Source: Nocardia vaccinii NBRC 15922 (GTDB lineage: Bacteria; Actinomycetota; Actinomycetes; Mycobacteriales; Mycobacteriaceae). Taken from it: DNA of 64,000 bases. The stretch's first letter is position 1. Each line of letters opens with the position of its first letter. Location: assembly GCF_001613305.1 (NCBI RefSeq), contig NZ_BDCC01000047.1, positions 1 through 64,000 of the forward strand, written 5' to 3'. The notes beneath the pieces were generated by a model. The model worked only from the letters and a program-made list of their open reading frames with translations, ran no database searches and had not been told where the DNA came from. This document shows, piece by piece, positions 34,019-42,512 of this stretch. The translations under genes were made by a program, and so were the position numbers.

Positions 34019-35413
34019 ATGCGTGTGCGAACAATGACCGAGGCCGGATCGGGTCATGCCGAATTCACCGCGACCGTGTCTGGGGAGGTTCCGGAGATAT
34101 CCATGGTGTTCTCGGTTCTGAACGCGTTCCGGGACATGGTGCTCGGGGGGAGATGGATCGAGCCGCGAGCGACCTTCCGCTTCGGATGCCGCGTGCTTCG
34201 CGTCATCGCGCGCGAGGACGGCACCTTGGGGCTCGAGGAGACGGTCGCGCCGGATGTCTGGCGGGAGCAGGTCGATGAGACGATCACCGATCTGCACAAC
34301 CAATCCGTCGTGTGTCGCAAGCTCGGCCTCGCGCAATCCTGGGGCGAGATCACCGAACAGCATCGGGTGATCATGCACCGCTGCGCTGCGACGGCGGACA
34401 AGATCGCCTTCAGCCGCCATACCCCGGACGGGGAGGGGGTGTCCGGTTGGCGCGTGATCTGCCTGGACAAACATGAGGACGAACAGGTCATCGACGTCGA
34501 ACTCGGGCAGGTTATGGCGGATTTCCCGTACCTGCGTCAGTTCCTGGCGTTGCCCCCCGAGACCGCGGTCGTGATGTCCCCGCCGCAGCGCCCGGACGGT
34601 GCCGTCACAGCGATGGTGTTGCACCACGGAAACGATCTGACCGCGGGTGGCACCCGATTCGGACCGGAGCCGGCGCTGACCGAGCCGACCCCGGCCCGAC
34701 ACGCGCTACTGACCGACGGCCGGGGAATGACCTGGACCACCGTGGGCAAGCGATCGGGCCTGCCGGATATCGCAGCCTGGACCGTCCTGCCGGCGCCTGC
34801 GACGGCGCCCGGGTCCGGTTGGGCCGCGTTGGTGCTGGACGAGCTGCAGGACGCGATCGCACAGGGTACTCGGTTCGCAGCCGGTCAGACCGTCCGATCC
34901 GGTTGGCGCACACTGCGGCTCATCAGCCGTCCCGATGGGATGCTGGGCCTCGAGGAGCGGACCGCCGGAGAGACGTGGGCCGAGCAGATCGACCTCACAC
35001 TGCGTGAGCTGTGGGCACAGCAGCAGGTGGTCGCCGGGCTGGGGCCGCAGGAGTGGACCACATTTCCCCTCGACACTCAGGACGCGACCGTCACCGACTG
35101 CGTCACCGATTCCGACTCGGCGGTGTTCCTGTTCCGCGAGTCCATCGACGATCCGGCTCACTCCGGCTGGACCCTGCGCTGCACACGGCAGCATGAGCAC
35201 GGTGCAGGACACGTGCGCAGCCTGTGGGACCTGACTCGATCCCTGCCCTTCCTGACCCGATTCCTGGCCCTTCCGCGCGGGACCGAGGTGCTGATCGAAA
35301 CCCCGCAGGGCCCGCGCGGCTCCGAAATCCGCTCCAGCGTCCGAATATTCGGCAACGAGCTCATCCCCGAACCCGGCTCGTACACCTCCGAACTCCTGGG
35401 CCTCACCCGCTGA
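34019..35413 (+). CDS. tandem-duplicated hypothetical protein, possibly Imm33/DUF2185-like
   Basis: A protein of about 464 residues made of two homologous halves of about 200 residues. Each half has a strand-helix start (GCRVLRVIAREDGTLGLEE / GWRTLRLISRPDGMLGLEE), a Trp-containing helix (DVWREQVDETITDL / ETWAEQIDLTLREL), a [SF]R..[DI]..S.SGW[RT]..C motif near the middle, and a DFPYLRQFLALPPETAV / SLPFLTRFLALPRGTEV ending. The SGWRVICLDKHEDE and HSGWTLRCTRQHEHG motifs recall Imm33/DUF2185 immunity domains, but I am not certain. There is no signal peptide. The start is set at the ATG at 34019 (GTG 34016 and ATG 34034 are alternatives). No toxin gene lies beside it. Confidence 0.7.
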   Translation: MRVRTMTEAGSGHAEFTATVSGEVPEISMVFSVLNAFRDMVLGGRWIEPRATFRFGCRVLRVIAREDGTLGLEETVAPDVWREQVDETITDLHNQSVVCRKLGLAQSWGEITEQHRVIMHRCAATADKIAFSRHTPDGEGVSGWRVICLDKHEDEQVIDVELGQVMADFPYLRQFLALPPETAVVMSPPQRPDGAVTAMVLHHGNDLTAGGTRFGPEPALTEPTPARHALLTDGRGMTWTTVGKRSGLPDIAAWTVLPAPATAPGSGWAALVLDELQDAIAQGTRFAAGQTVRSGWRTLRLISRPDGMLGLEERTAGETWAEQIDLTLRELWAQQQVVAGLGPQEWTTFPLDTQDATVTDCVTDSDSAVFLFRESIDDPAHSGWTLRCTRQHEHGAGHVRSLWDLTRSLPFLTRFLALPRGTEVLIETPQGPRGSEIRSSVRIFGNELIPEPGSYTSELLGLTR

Positions 35414-35583
35414 CGCGGTCGGTGAGCGTGGTGCGAACCGGGTCGTTCACATCTCTGGGAACGTACGCAACTGCCGACTTGTGTGCGTCCAGCCGCGGAG
35501 CCGCCGCAAAAATCCGTTGGCGAACGATTGCGACCACTGCTACCTTTCCGGAGGCCGTGCCAGAGAACGAGGAGGTGGTACCC

Positions 35584-35637
35584 GTGAACGCAGTATCGAC
35601 ATGGGTGCTCCCCTCCGGGGTCACGGTCGGGCGATAG
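35584..35637 (+). CDS. possible 17-residue leader peptide upstream of the hydrolase
   Basis: GAGGAGG, eight bases before a GTG at 35584, introduces a very short frame (MNAVSTWVLPSGVTVGR) ending 45 bases before the hydrolase start at 35683. The frame is also open upstream to 35224 without a better start. It could be a regulatory leader peptide or chance. Confidence 0.2.
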   Translation: MNAVSTWVLPSGVTVGR

Positions 35638-35682
35638 GTCGTCCGGGAGCGCCGTTCAACAGCATTCCCGAAAGGCACGACC

Positions 35683-36417
35683 GTGCAATTCATTACCGAA
35701 CAGCGCCTCGACGACCACATCCTCGAACGCGCGTTCACCCTCGGCGAGATCCCCGGCATCCTGTGGACGCCCGGATCCGCGTCCACACCGGTGCCGCTGA
35801 TCCTGGTCGGCCCCCCTCCCCTCGGGCTGCGCCGGGCGTACCCGCGACTGCTGGCCCGGGCCCGGCACGCCGTGGCGGAGGGCTACGCCGTAGCCACCAT
35901 CGAGCTCCCCTGGAGCGGCGACCGGCCCCGTTCGTCAGCCGCCGATCAGGCCCTCGCCGACCTGCACCGGGCGCTGGCGGCTGACGGCCCGGTCGACGAC
36001 GAGATCGTCGACCGGCTCATCCTCCCGATGGTCGACAAGGCGGTCCCGGAATGGCGGGCCACCCTGGACGCCCTCCTCGCGCTGCCCGAGATCGGCGGCC
36101 CGGTCGGCTACTCGGGCGGGGTGATCTCCATCGGCACCCGGCTGGCGGTGGTGGAGCCGCGCATCGCGGCCGCCGTTCTGTTCGCCGGTAGTTTCGTGCC
36201 CCGCGCCATACTCGAGGAGGCCCGGCAGGTCACCATTCCGCTACACGTCCTGCTGCAATGGGACGACGAAGGAAACGACCGGCAAATGGCCCTGGACCTG
36301 TTCGACGCCTTCGGCTCCAAGGAGAAGACGCTGCACGCCAATATGGGCGGGCATACCGGCGTCCCGCAGCACGCCGGGGAGGAGGCGAACCGGTTCTTCA
36401 CCCGGCACCTGAAGTGA
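35683..36417 (+). CDS. alpha/beta hydrolase
   Basis: A 244-residue alpha/beta hydrolase from a GTG at 35683 (AAAGG upstream). The sequence has LILVGPPPLGLRR as the first strand/loop, a nucleophile elbow GYSGG (VGYSGGVIS, Ser), a WDDEGND acid region and a catalytic His in MGGHTGVPQ, which complete a Ser-Asp-His triad. The family is close to dienelactone-hydrolase or acyl-esterase-like proteins, with a cap insertion around residues 85-115. It is cytoplasmic. The substrate is unknown. A strong hairpin at 36466-36502 ends the unit. Confidence 0.82.
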   Translation: MQFITEQRLDDHILERAFTLGEIPGILWTPGSASTPVPLILVGPPPLGLRRAYPRLLARARHAVAEGYAVATIELPWSGDRPRSSAADQALADLHRALAADGPVDDEIVDRLILPMVDKAVPEWRATLDALLALPEIGGPVGYSGGVISIGTRLAVVEPRIAAAVLFAGSFVPRAILEEARQVTIPLHVLLQWDDEGNDRQMALDLFDAFGSKEKTLHANMGGHTGVPQHAGEEANRFFTRHLK

Positions 36418-36465
36418 GGCCGGGCCGTCAGGCCAACTGCAGACAATAGAGCCGTCGGCCGGAGT

Positions 36466-36502
36466 CGCTATCGAGGACAGGTCCCGGCCCTCCTCGATAG
36501 CG
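36466..36502. terminator. hairpin terminator after the alpha/beta hydrolase
   Basis: CGCTATCGAGGA (36466-36477) pairs with TCCTCGATAGCG (36491-36502) over a 13-base loop. The rest of 36418-36722 has no supported gene. Confidence 0.7.
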
Positions 36503-36722
36503 GTGCCGCCGTCGACGCACGGTAGCCGCTTATCGAGCGGTTTTCCGCCATTCACAGCCTGAGTGGCAGATTCGGCCAGACGATAGTCGTGCGCACGGAT
36601 TTCGTCGACGCGCCCCCTCCCGCCGGCTGGATGGTCCGGCGCCGGTCGGTGTGTGCGGATGCGTCCCTGCATCGTCTGCTCGCCAACCGGGCCGCCCCGT
36701 TGGGCGGGGCTAGCATCGGGAC

Positions 36723-37151
36723 ATGGACGTCGAGGAACTGGTAGGGCGGTGGCAATTGGTCGCGTGGACTGCCATCGACGAAAATGGCTCGATCTCAACG
36801 CCTTTCGGTGATCAGCCGCAAGGGTGTGTGATCTACACTTCCGGCGGGTGGATGAGTGGTCAACTCGCCGTTGCCGATCGGCGGGAGCTGTCGACACCGA
36901 TGGTGCTCGCCGGTACCGAAGGTGAACGGGCCGAGGCGTATTCGAGTTACATCGCCTACTGTGGTGAATACCGGCTGGAGGCCGACGTGGTCGTGCATAC
37001 GCTGCGCATGAGCCTGTTCCCGAACTGGGTCGGCGGTGAGCAGCGACGCACGGCGGAACTGTCCGGCGACCGGCTGGTACTCGCTACGCCGCCGACCCGG
37101 GTAGGGGAGTACGTCCTGGTCAACCGGCTGTACTGGGTCCGCGCGGAGTAG
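36723..37151 (+). CDS. lipocalin-like domain protein
   Basis: A 142-residue protein of the bacterial lipocalin-like type (PF13924-like). It has the LVGRWQLVAWTAIDENGSI opening, YTSGGWMSGQLAVADR, a conserved SSYIAYCGEYRLEADVVVHT strand pair and a C-terminal LVLATPPTRVGEYVLVNRLYW. The fold is an eight-stranded barrel expected to bind a small hydrophobic ligand, acting in the cytoplasm as no signal peptide is present. The ATG at 36723 has GGGAC upstream. It lies alone between a terminator and an IS30 remnant. Confidence 0.85.
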   Translation: MDVEELVGRWQLVAWTAIDENGSISTPFGDQPQGCVIYTSGGWMSGQLAVADRRELSTPMVLAGTEGERAEAYSSYIAYCGEYRLEADVVVHTLRMSLFPNWVGGEQRRTAELSGDRLVLATPPTRVGEYVLVNRLYWVRAE

Positions 37152-37205
37152 CGATCAACAAGCGCCGGCCGGACTCTGTTCGAGTTCTTCCGACATTTCC
37201 GGCCG

Positions 37206-37370
37206 CTAATACCCGACCAGCTGGAAGTGGCTGGGCCGGATTCGATCGGTCGTCGCAACACCGGTTCGCTGGAGTGATCGTAGTTGCTGGGCGAAGGCTT
37301 CGGCGGGTGTCTTCCAGCCGAGGGTCTTGCGGGGTCGCGTGTCGAGGGCGTGTGCGATGGCCGCGATATC
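37206..37370 (-). pseudogene. C-terminal remnant of an IS30-type transposase
   Basis: One minus-strand frame reads DIAAIAHALDTRPRKTLGWK, then TPAEAFAQQLRSLQR and a short tail to a stop at 37206. This is the conserved C-terminus of IS30-family transposases (N/T-x-RPRKTLGW-x-TP). Nothing upstream to about 37600 matches the rest of the enzyme, so only this fragment survives. The stretch to 37677 holds no other supported gene. Confidence 0.8.
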
Positions 37371-37677
37371 CCGTGCGCCCCAGCGAGAGAGGTCCGTCGT
37401 CGGCCGATCCGGAGACGGTATCCGACCCCGATACTCGCGAACCTTCTTCTGCCGAGGACCAACGCAATGCCTTCGCCGGCGCGGGCATCAGCCGGAAGCG
37501 GGCAGTGTGGTATCAGGCGGCGAGCTTACCCCTGCCTCCGAGCGTGAAACACGGCCGAATATCGACCCGGACACGGTCCGGCCACAAGACTGAGCCGCCA
37601 CCACGGCCTCATTAAAGTAGCAACCGATTTGTACTGTGCGGCATCACTGACACCTCTCGTTCGGGAAGGAAGTCGGC

Positions 37678-38421
37678 ATGACAACGGTACGAAAACTCCT
37701 CGCCAGGACCGCCGTCCTCATACTGGCGGTCTCGGCCTGGCCAGCTGCAGGGCACGCGCACGCCGCGCCGCCCGCGGTCATCGGCGGCGGCTCCGGGATC
37801 GTCCTCGAGACCGACGATTCCGGCAAGCAAGCACTGTGCACGCTGACTGCGATCGGACACGACCATGCCGGCCGGCTCGTCGGGATCACCGCGGGGCACT
37901 GCGCCCCGAGCGGAACCGCGGTTCTGGCGGAGAAATTCCCGGAGTCCGGGGTAATCGGTCACGTCGCACGGGTAGATCCTCGATACGACCCTAACAAGGA
38001 TCGCATCGACCACGACTGGGAGATCATCGAATTCGATCCCGCACGGGTGAACCCGGTACGCCAGGTCGGCGCCACCGTTATCAACGGGATCGGCGTGCCA
38101 CCCGTACCTGGCCAGATCATCTGCAAAAACGGCCGCAGTACCGGATTCACCTGCGGCGCCGTCCTGGACTCCGATGCACAAGGTTTCATCCACTATGCGT
38201 GCGTGGACAAGGGAGACTCCGGCGGCCCGGTCCTGCTCGGTGACCGACTGGTGGGAATGATCAACCACTTCGAGATCGCCTTCAAGAACTCCGAACTATA
38301 CCGGTGTCGCGATCCTCAAAACCCTATCCACAGCCCGATGGATTCCCTCCAGATCAATTACGCGCTCGCCGATATCAACCGCAGCACTAACGCCGTAGGA
38401 GCCGGATTCATACTCCTGTGA
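37678..38421 (+). CDS. secreted trypsin-like serine protease (S1 family)
   Basis: A 247-residue exported protease. GGAAGGAAG precedes the ATG at 37678. The signal peptide (VRKLLARTAVLILAVSAWPA, AAGHAHA cleavage) leads directly to the mature part without an obvious long pro-region. The triad is visible: His in GITAGHCAP, Asp in IDHDWEIIEF, Ser in VDKGDSGGPVLLGD. Two to three Cys pairs are likely (LCTLT/GHC; ICKNGRSTGFTCG; ACVDKGD / YRCRDP). It resembles actinobacterial alpha-lytic-type/S1 proteases of Nocardia. It lies between IS30 and IS3 remnants, so it may have moved with them. Confidence 0.88.
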   Translation: MTTVRKLLARTAVLILAVSAWPAAGHAHAAPPAVIGGGSGIVLETDDSGKQALCTLTAIGHDHAGRLVGITAGHCAPSGTAVLAEKFPESGVIGHVARVDPRYDPNKDRIDHDWEIIEFDPARVNPVRQVGATVINGIGVPPVPGQIICKNGRSTGFTCGAVLDSDAQGFIHYACVDKGDSGGPVLLGDRLVGMINHFEIAFKNSELYRCRDPQNPIHSPMDSLQINYALADINRSTNAVGAGFILL

Positions 38422-38791
38422 AGGACACCCCGGTTACACCTGCAGTGCGCAGCTTCGCGGAATATGTGCGGGTGTCCGACGAAGGGCTGCGCCGATACAG
38501 GCCGACAGCGACCCGGCTGCGCGGCGTCGCCCACCGCCGACCTGGCCCTGTACGATGTGGCATTGCGCGTGGATTCGTGTGGGGCCAGGTCGCGATGCGA
38601 TCGATCACCGACGTACCGCTCAACGTGGTTGTCTTGTGGTGCCGGGGGAGGCATGCATGGTCGGCTCCTATGTCGCCGACACCGATACCGACACGGTGGA
38701 GCTGATATCCCTGGGTGGGCTGTCCTGAGGTTCTGTCCGCCAGGTTGTGAGATTCCTACCCGTTTCGATGGAAGGATCTCCGCCCGTGCCG
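38422..38791. other. gap without a supported gene
   Basis: About 370 bases between the protease and the IS3 remnant. Open frames here lack ribosome binding sites and family matches. It may include the left end of the IS3 element, though no inverted repeat was identified. Confidence 0.35.
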
Positions 38792-39305
38792 ATGATGTAT
38801 TCACCGCAATCCCGGGAGCGCGCAGTCGGTCTGATCCTCGAACAAGGTCGGCGCGTAGCCACCGTCGCCCAAGATCTGGGAGTCGCCGAAGGCAGCCTGT
38901 ACCGATAGCGCAGCAAGCCCTCGTCGACCGCGGTGAGGCACCTGGCATCCCCACGGTGGAATCGGCACAGCTGCGGGACGCGCTGAACCGCATCAAACAG
39001 CTCGAGGACGAGCTGCGTGCAGCGCGGCCGGCATGAAAAGTATTGGTGTTCAGGTCAAACGGAACTTCACCGCTGAGCGAGAGAATCAGCTGTGGTGCAC
39101 CGACATAACCGAACACCGCACCGGTGAGGGCAAGGTTTTGCTGCGCGGTGATCGACGCATACTCTCGACGGATCGTGGGCTGGGCCATCGACTCCGGCCA
39201 ACCGCGTCGCTCGTGCTCGCCGCACTCGACATGGCCATTGCGGCACGTTCACCCGACCGGACCGTCGTTCACAGCGACCACGGCACCCAGTTCATTTCCT
39301 GAGCG
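38792..39305 (+). pseudogene. IS3-family element remnant (orfA and orfB pieces)
   Basis: From 38792 an orfA-like frame reads MYSPQSRERAVGLILEQGRR, VATVAQDLGVAEGSLYR, a typical HTH, then hits a TAG where the family has Trp. The coiled-coil part continues in another frame (QALVDRGEAPGIPTVESAQL, RIKQLEDEL). From about 39033 an orfB fragment has NFTAERENQLWCTDITEHRT (first catalytic Asp), then a shifted piece VIDAYSRRIVGWAIDS, and VVHSDHGTQFIS (second Asp), where it stops. The orfB N-terminus and the Glu-containing C-terminus are missing. The element is inactive. It lies just upstream of the defence-like locus. Confidence 0.82.
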
Positions 39306-39591
39306 TCAGCCGCCGCATCACCGACGCCGGCTGCAAGCCAAAGGATCTCACTTGCCGAATACATCACGACAGTGCCACTGATGCACAGAGAACCAGGGAC
39401 TTGCCGAAATCAAGCAAATTGAAAGCCCAAGCGGATTGCAGGACTTAGGTCATCCGGTTTGAGCCCTAAGGAGACTTAATCAGCCCGGCTAGCAATCATA
39501 TGGTTAACGATGAGCAAGCTGGTCGAGTGGTCGCTGCGATCTCGGCTACTCCCAATTACTTTGCCCGTCGCTACCACACCGGGAGGAGCCA

Positions 39592-41004
39592 GTGAAAGAA
39601 GTCAATGCGACGAGCCCGTGTGAGGGCGCGAACGAAGACTTTTGGGATGATCTGCTCGACCATATCAGGGAGCAGGTACTGATACCGGTTGTCGGACCCG
39701 AGCTGACGACGGTCAATGCCGACGGCACCGAACAAACGCTTACTACGCTCATCGGCCAATGCCTCGTTGATCAGTATGAGCTGTCCCTGCCACCGGGAAC
39801 GACCACGATGGGCGAAGCGGTGGCGGCCATCCTGCGACAGCACCCGGGAGACAGGGCAGAGGTGCTCGACGAGTTATATCGCATCATCAACCGCACAATC
39901 AAGGAACTCGATCCGGCGCCTGGGGACGCGCTTCGAAACCTCGCCGCGATCACTGACTTGCGCCTGTTCGTGAGTACGACGCCTGACCGGCTGCTGGCGC
40001 AAGCACTCAACCAGGTCCGTTCCCATGGATTGCCGCCGACACGTGAAGTCCCATTCTCGCTGAATCTGTCCACTAATCAACATGATCGAAATGACCAAGC
40101 GGCCGGCCCCGCCGAAACCGTGGTCCTGAGCCTGTTCGGTCAAGCGGCCTCCACTCCGCAGTATGCGATTCACGAGGAGGATAAGCTCGAGTGGCTGCAC
40201 GCGTTGCTCAGTAATGCCGCTCGCCTTCCCGGCTGGCTTGCTGAACCGCTGAAGTCTCAGCCGATGCTGTTCGTCGGCTGCGAGATCCCCGACTGGCACG
40301 CGCGGTTTCTCCTGCGCATGGAGAGCCCAACTCGCCTGTCCCTGCAGTCCAAGCAGTTCTTCTTCGTCTGTTCCTCCGGCGAACCGTCACTATCGGACTT
40401 CTTCACAACATACTGTCGCAGGACACAGATCCGGCAGCTGCAGATGAAACCGGCCGCGTTCGCTGCGGAATTGCGTAGGCGGTGGGAGGAATCCACCCCG
40501 AGGCGAGGCACCTCCTCTGATGCCATCAGTCCTCCTGCTCCGCACACACCGGCGATCTTCATCAGCTACTCGCACGAGGATATCTATGCTGCCCGGAGGC
40601 TGTGCGAGGCGATCAAAAGGCTGGGTGGGGATCCTTGGCTGGACGAGCGCCGACTCAATCCGGGCGATGTCTGGGAGCAGGAGATTCTGACCGCCATCCG
40701 CAGAACTGTGGGATTGTTCATCCCGGTCATCTCGGCCAACACCGAGCTGAAATCGCAAGCCTATGTGTTCAAGGAGTGGTACGAAGCGGTAGACCAATCG
40801 CACTCCATTCTGGGGCGCCACTTCATTGTGCCCGTCGTCGTCGACAACGACTACCAGGGTAATCCAAGTCGGTACAAACGGATTCCGCCTGGTTTCAGCG
40901 ACTTGCAATTCGGTCGCGCGCCGGGCGGTGACCCTGATACGGCTCTGCTGGAGATGTTGAAGGAAGAAATCCGTGCTATGCGGAGCGCCGAGGCAGCGGC
41001 GTGA
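39592..41004 (+). CDS. SIR2-like/TIR domain protein (putative NAD-targeting defence effector)
   Basis: A 470-residue protein from a GTG at 39592 with GGGAGGA upstream. Residues about 10-300 are a SIR2-like domain: IPVVGPELTTV in place of the usual GAG loop, LRLFVSTTPDRLLAQAL as the TTN-x-D-like strand, VLSLFGQAASTPQYAIHEED as the H-G-x-x-xP region, and PMLFVGCEIPDWHARFLLR. The usual His of the HG motif is Phe (LFGQ), so the SIR2 active site looks degenerate. Residues about 317-465 are a TIR domain (AIFISYSHEDIYAARRLCEA, WLDERRLNPGDVWEQEI) with an Asp-Glu pair fitting the TIR NADase glutamate. The stop overlaps the next gene's start (GTGA), so the two are co-translated. NAD depletion on sensing infection is the inferred role. 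Confidence 0.85.
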   Translation: MKEVNATSPCEGANEDFWDDLLDHIREQVLIPVVGPELTTVNADGTEQTLTTLIGQCLVDQYELSLPPGTTTMGEAVAAILRQHPGDRAEVLDELYRIINRTIKELDPAPGDALRNLAAITDLRLFVSTTPDRLLAQALNQVRSHGLPPTREVPFSLNLSTNQHDRNDQAAGPAETVVLSLFGQAASTPQYAIHEEDKLEWLHALLSNAARLPGWLAEPLKSQPMLFVGCEIPDWHARFLLRMESPTRLSLQSKQFFFVCSSGEPSLSDFFTTYCRRTQIRQLQMKPAAFAAELRRRWEESTPRRGTSSDAISPPAPHTPAIFISYSHEDIYAARRLCEAIKRLGGDPWLDERRLNPGDVWEQEILTAIRRTVGLFIPVISANTELKSQAYVFKEWYEAVDQSHSILGRHFIVPVVVDNDYQGNPSRYKRIPPGFSDLQFGRAPGGDPDTALLEMLKEEIRAMRSAEAAA

Positions 41005-42512
41005 TCAGCGCAACGGCGGCGGCCGTGCAACTCGACGCCGACAACCCGTGGCCGGGGCTCGAGGCGTTCGAGGAAAACGCGCGCGCGTTCTTCCACGGGC
41101 GCGACCGTGAAGCAGAATCGTTGTTGAAGTACGTGCTCGACGCGCCGGTTACGGTCTTGTATGGACGGTCGGGGCTCGGCAAGACATCTCTGCTGCGAGC
41201 GGGCTTGTTCCCCATGCTGCGCGAAAATAATCTTCTGCCGATCTATGTGCGCTTCGATGTCACACCGGGTGCGGCGCCGCTCAATCATCAGCTACATCAG
41301 ATTATCCGGAACTCGATCCGCGCCGACGTTCCCGACGCGATTCTGCCCTCGGACCAGGAATCTGTATGGGAATACCTGCATCGCGTGGACTTCGAGCTAT
41401 GGAGTGCGGATAACTATCCCCTGACGCCGGTTATCGTGCTCGACCAATTCGAAGAGCTGTTTACGCTCGGCGAGCGGGTTGGCGATCTCGTCCAGACGTT
41501 CCGGAATGATCTCGGCGACCTGGCCGAGAACCGCATTCCCGACGATCTGGTCGCGCGGATCGAGGCTGATGAGACCGTAGCTGCGCGGTTTCGGTTGCGG
41601 TCGCGCAATTACAAGCTGGTGATAAGCCTGCGGGAAGACTTCCTTCCCGAACTCGAAGAATGGCGTCAGCTTATTCCCGCGCTGGGACGCAAGCGGATGC
41701 GGCTGCTTCGCTTGCGGGCAGCCGAAGCATTCGATGCGGTGCACGAACCAGCTGCGGGCCTGATGACGGATGCGTTGGCGCGCCGGGTGGTGCGCATCAT
41801 CGCCGGCGAAGGCATGCACCGCGATCGCGATACCGCCGCGCCGGACGGCGCCCGTCCCGGTGACGAACTCGACGGCGCGGAAGTCGAGCCTGCGCTGCTG
41901 AGCCTATTCTGCCGCGAGCTCAATGAGGAGCGGAAGCGGCGTTGCCAGTCGCACTTCGACGAGAAGCTGGTCGAGGACGCCAAGCGCGACGTCCTGTCCA
42001 ACTACTATTCGTCGTGTGTGCGTGATCTGCCGCCACGCGTCGCCCGCTTCATCGAGTCCGAACTGATCACCGAAAAGGGGTACCGCAATAGCTACGCCCG
42101 CGAAGACGCTGTGCCTTTGTATCTGACCGACGACGAACTCACCCGGCTCATTCGCTTGCGGCTGTTACGCCTCGAGGAACGCTACGGCGCGCAACGGATC
42201 GAACTGACCCACGATGTCCTCACCGGAGTCGTGCGCGAACACCGCGACCGGCGGCGCGCCGAAGAGGAGAAGGCGGCGTTGGCGGCCCGCGCGGAACAGC
42301 AGCGGGCCGAACTCCGAACCGCCCAGCAGCAGGCTGCCGCGCTGCGGAAACGTTCACGGATACTCATGGCGGCACTCGCGGTGACCGCCATCACCACCGT
42401 GGTGGCTGTGGTTCTCGGTGTCGTGGCAGTCGCGAAAGGTGATCAAGCGCGGAACAGCTTCTGGGATGCCACCGGTGAGAAACTCGAGAACGATGCGCAG
42501 GGTATATTGTAG
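41001..42512 (+). CDS. nSTAND NTPase half of an NLR-like protein, ending at an in-frame amber codon
   Basis: From the GTG at 41001 a 503-residue chain reads NPWPGLEAFEENARAFFHGR, then Walker A in LYGRSGLGKTSLLRAG, Walker B in PVIVLDQFEELFTLG, LVISLREDFLPELEEW, and ELTHDVLTGVVREHRDRRR at the end of the ATPase module. This is the nSTAND1 type. A coiled coil (AALAARAEQQRAELRTAQQQ) and a membrane segment (ILMAALAVTAITTVVAVVLG) follow. It ends at TAG 42510-42512 in ENDAQGIL. The same frame continues directly with GTRTGGDIRAFQELLAAQ and the WD40 repeats. Intact relatives are single chains of over 1,100 residues, so this is either a nonsense mutation, a sequencing error or a programmed split. It overlaps the TIR gene by four bases. 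Confidence 0.85.
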   Translation: MISATAAAVQLDADNPWPGLEAFEENARAFFHGRDREAESLLKYVLDAPVTVLYGRSGLGKTSLLRAGLFPMLRENNLLPIYVRFDVTPGAAPLNHQLHQIIRNSIRADVPDAILPSDQESVWEYLHRVDFELWSADNYPLTPVIVLDQFEELFTLGERVGDLVQTFRNDLGDLAENRIPDDLVARIEADETVAARFRLRSRNYKLVISLREDFLPELEEWRQLIPALGRKRMRLLRLRAAEAFDAVHEPAAGLMTDALARRVVRIIAGEGMHRDRDTAAPDGARPGDELDGAEVEPALLSLFCRELNEERKRRCQSHFDEKLVEDAKRDVLSNYYSSCVRDLPPRVARFIESELITEKGYRNSYAREDAVPLYLTDDELTRLIRLRLLRLEERYGAQRIELTHDVLTGVVREHRDRRRAEEEKAALAARAEQQRAELRTAQQQAAALRKRSRILMAALAVTAITTVVAVVLGVVAVAKGDQARNSFWDATGEKLENDAQGIL

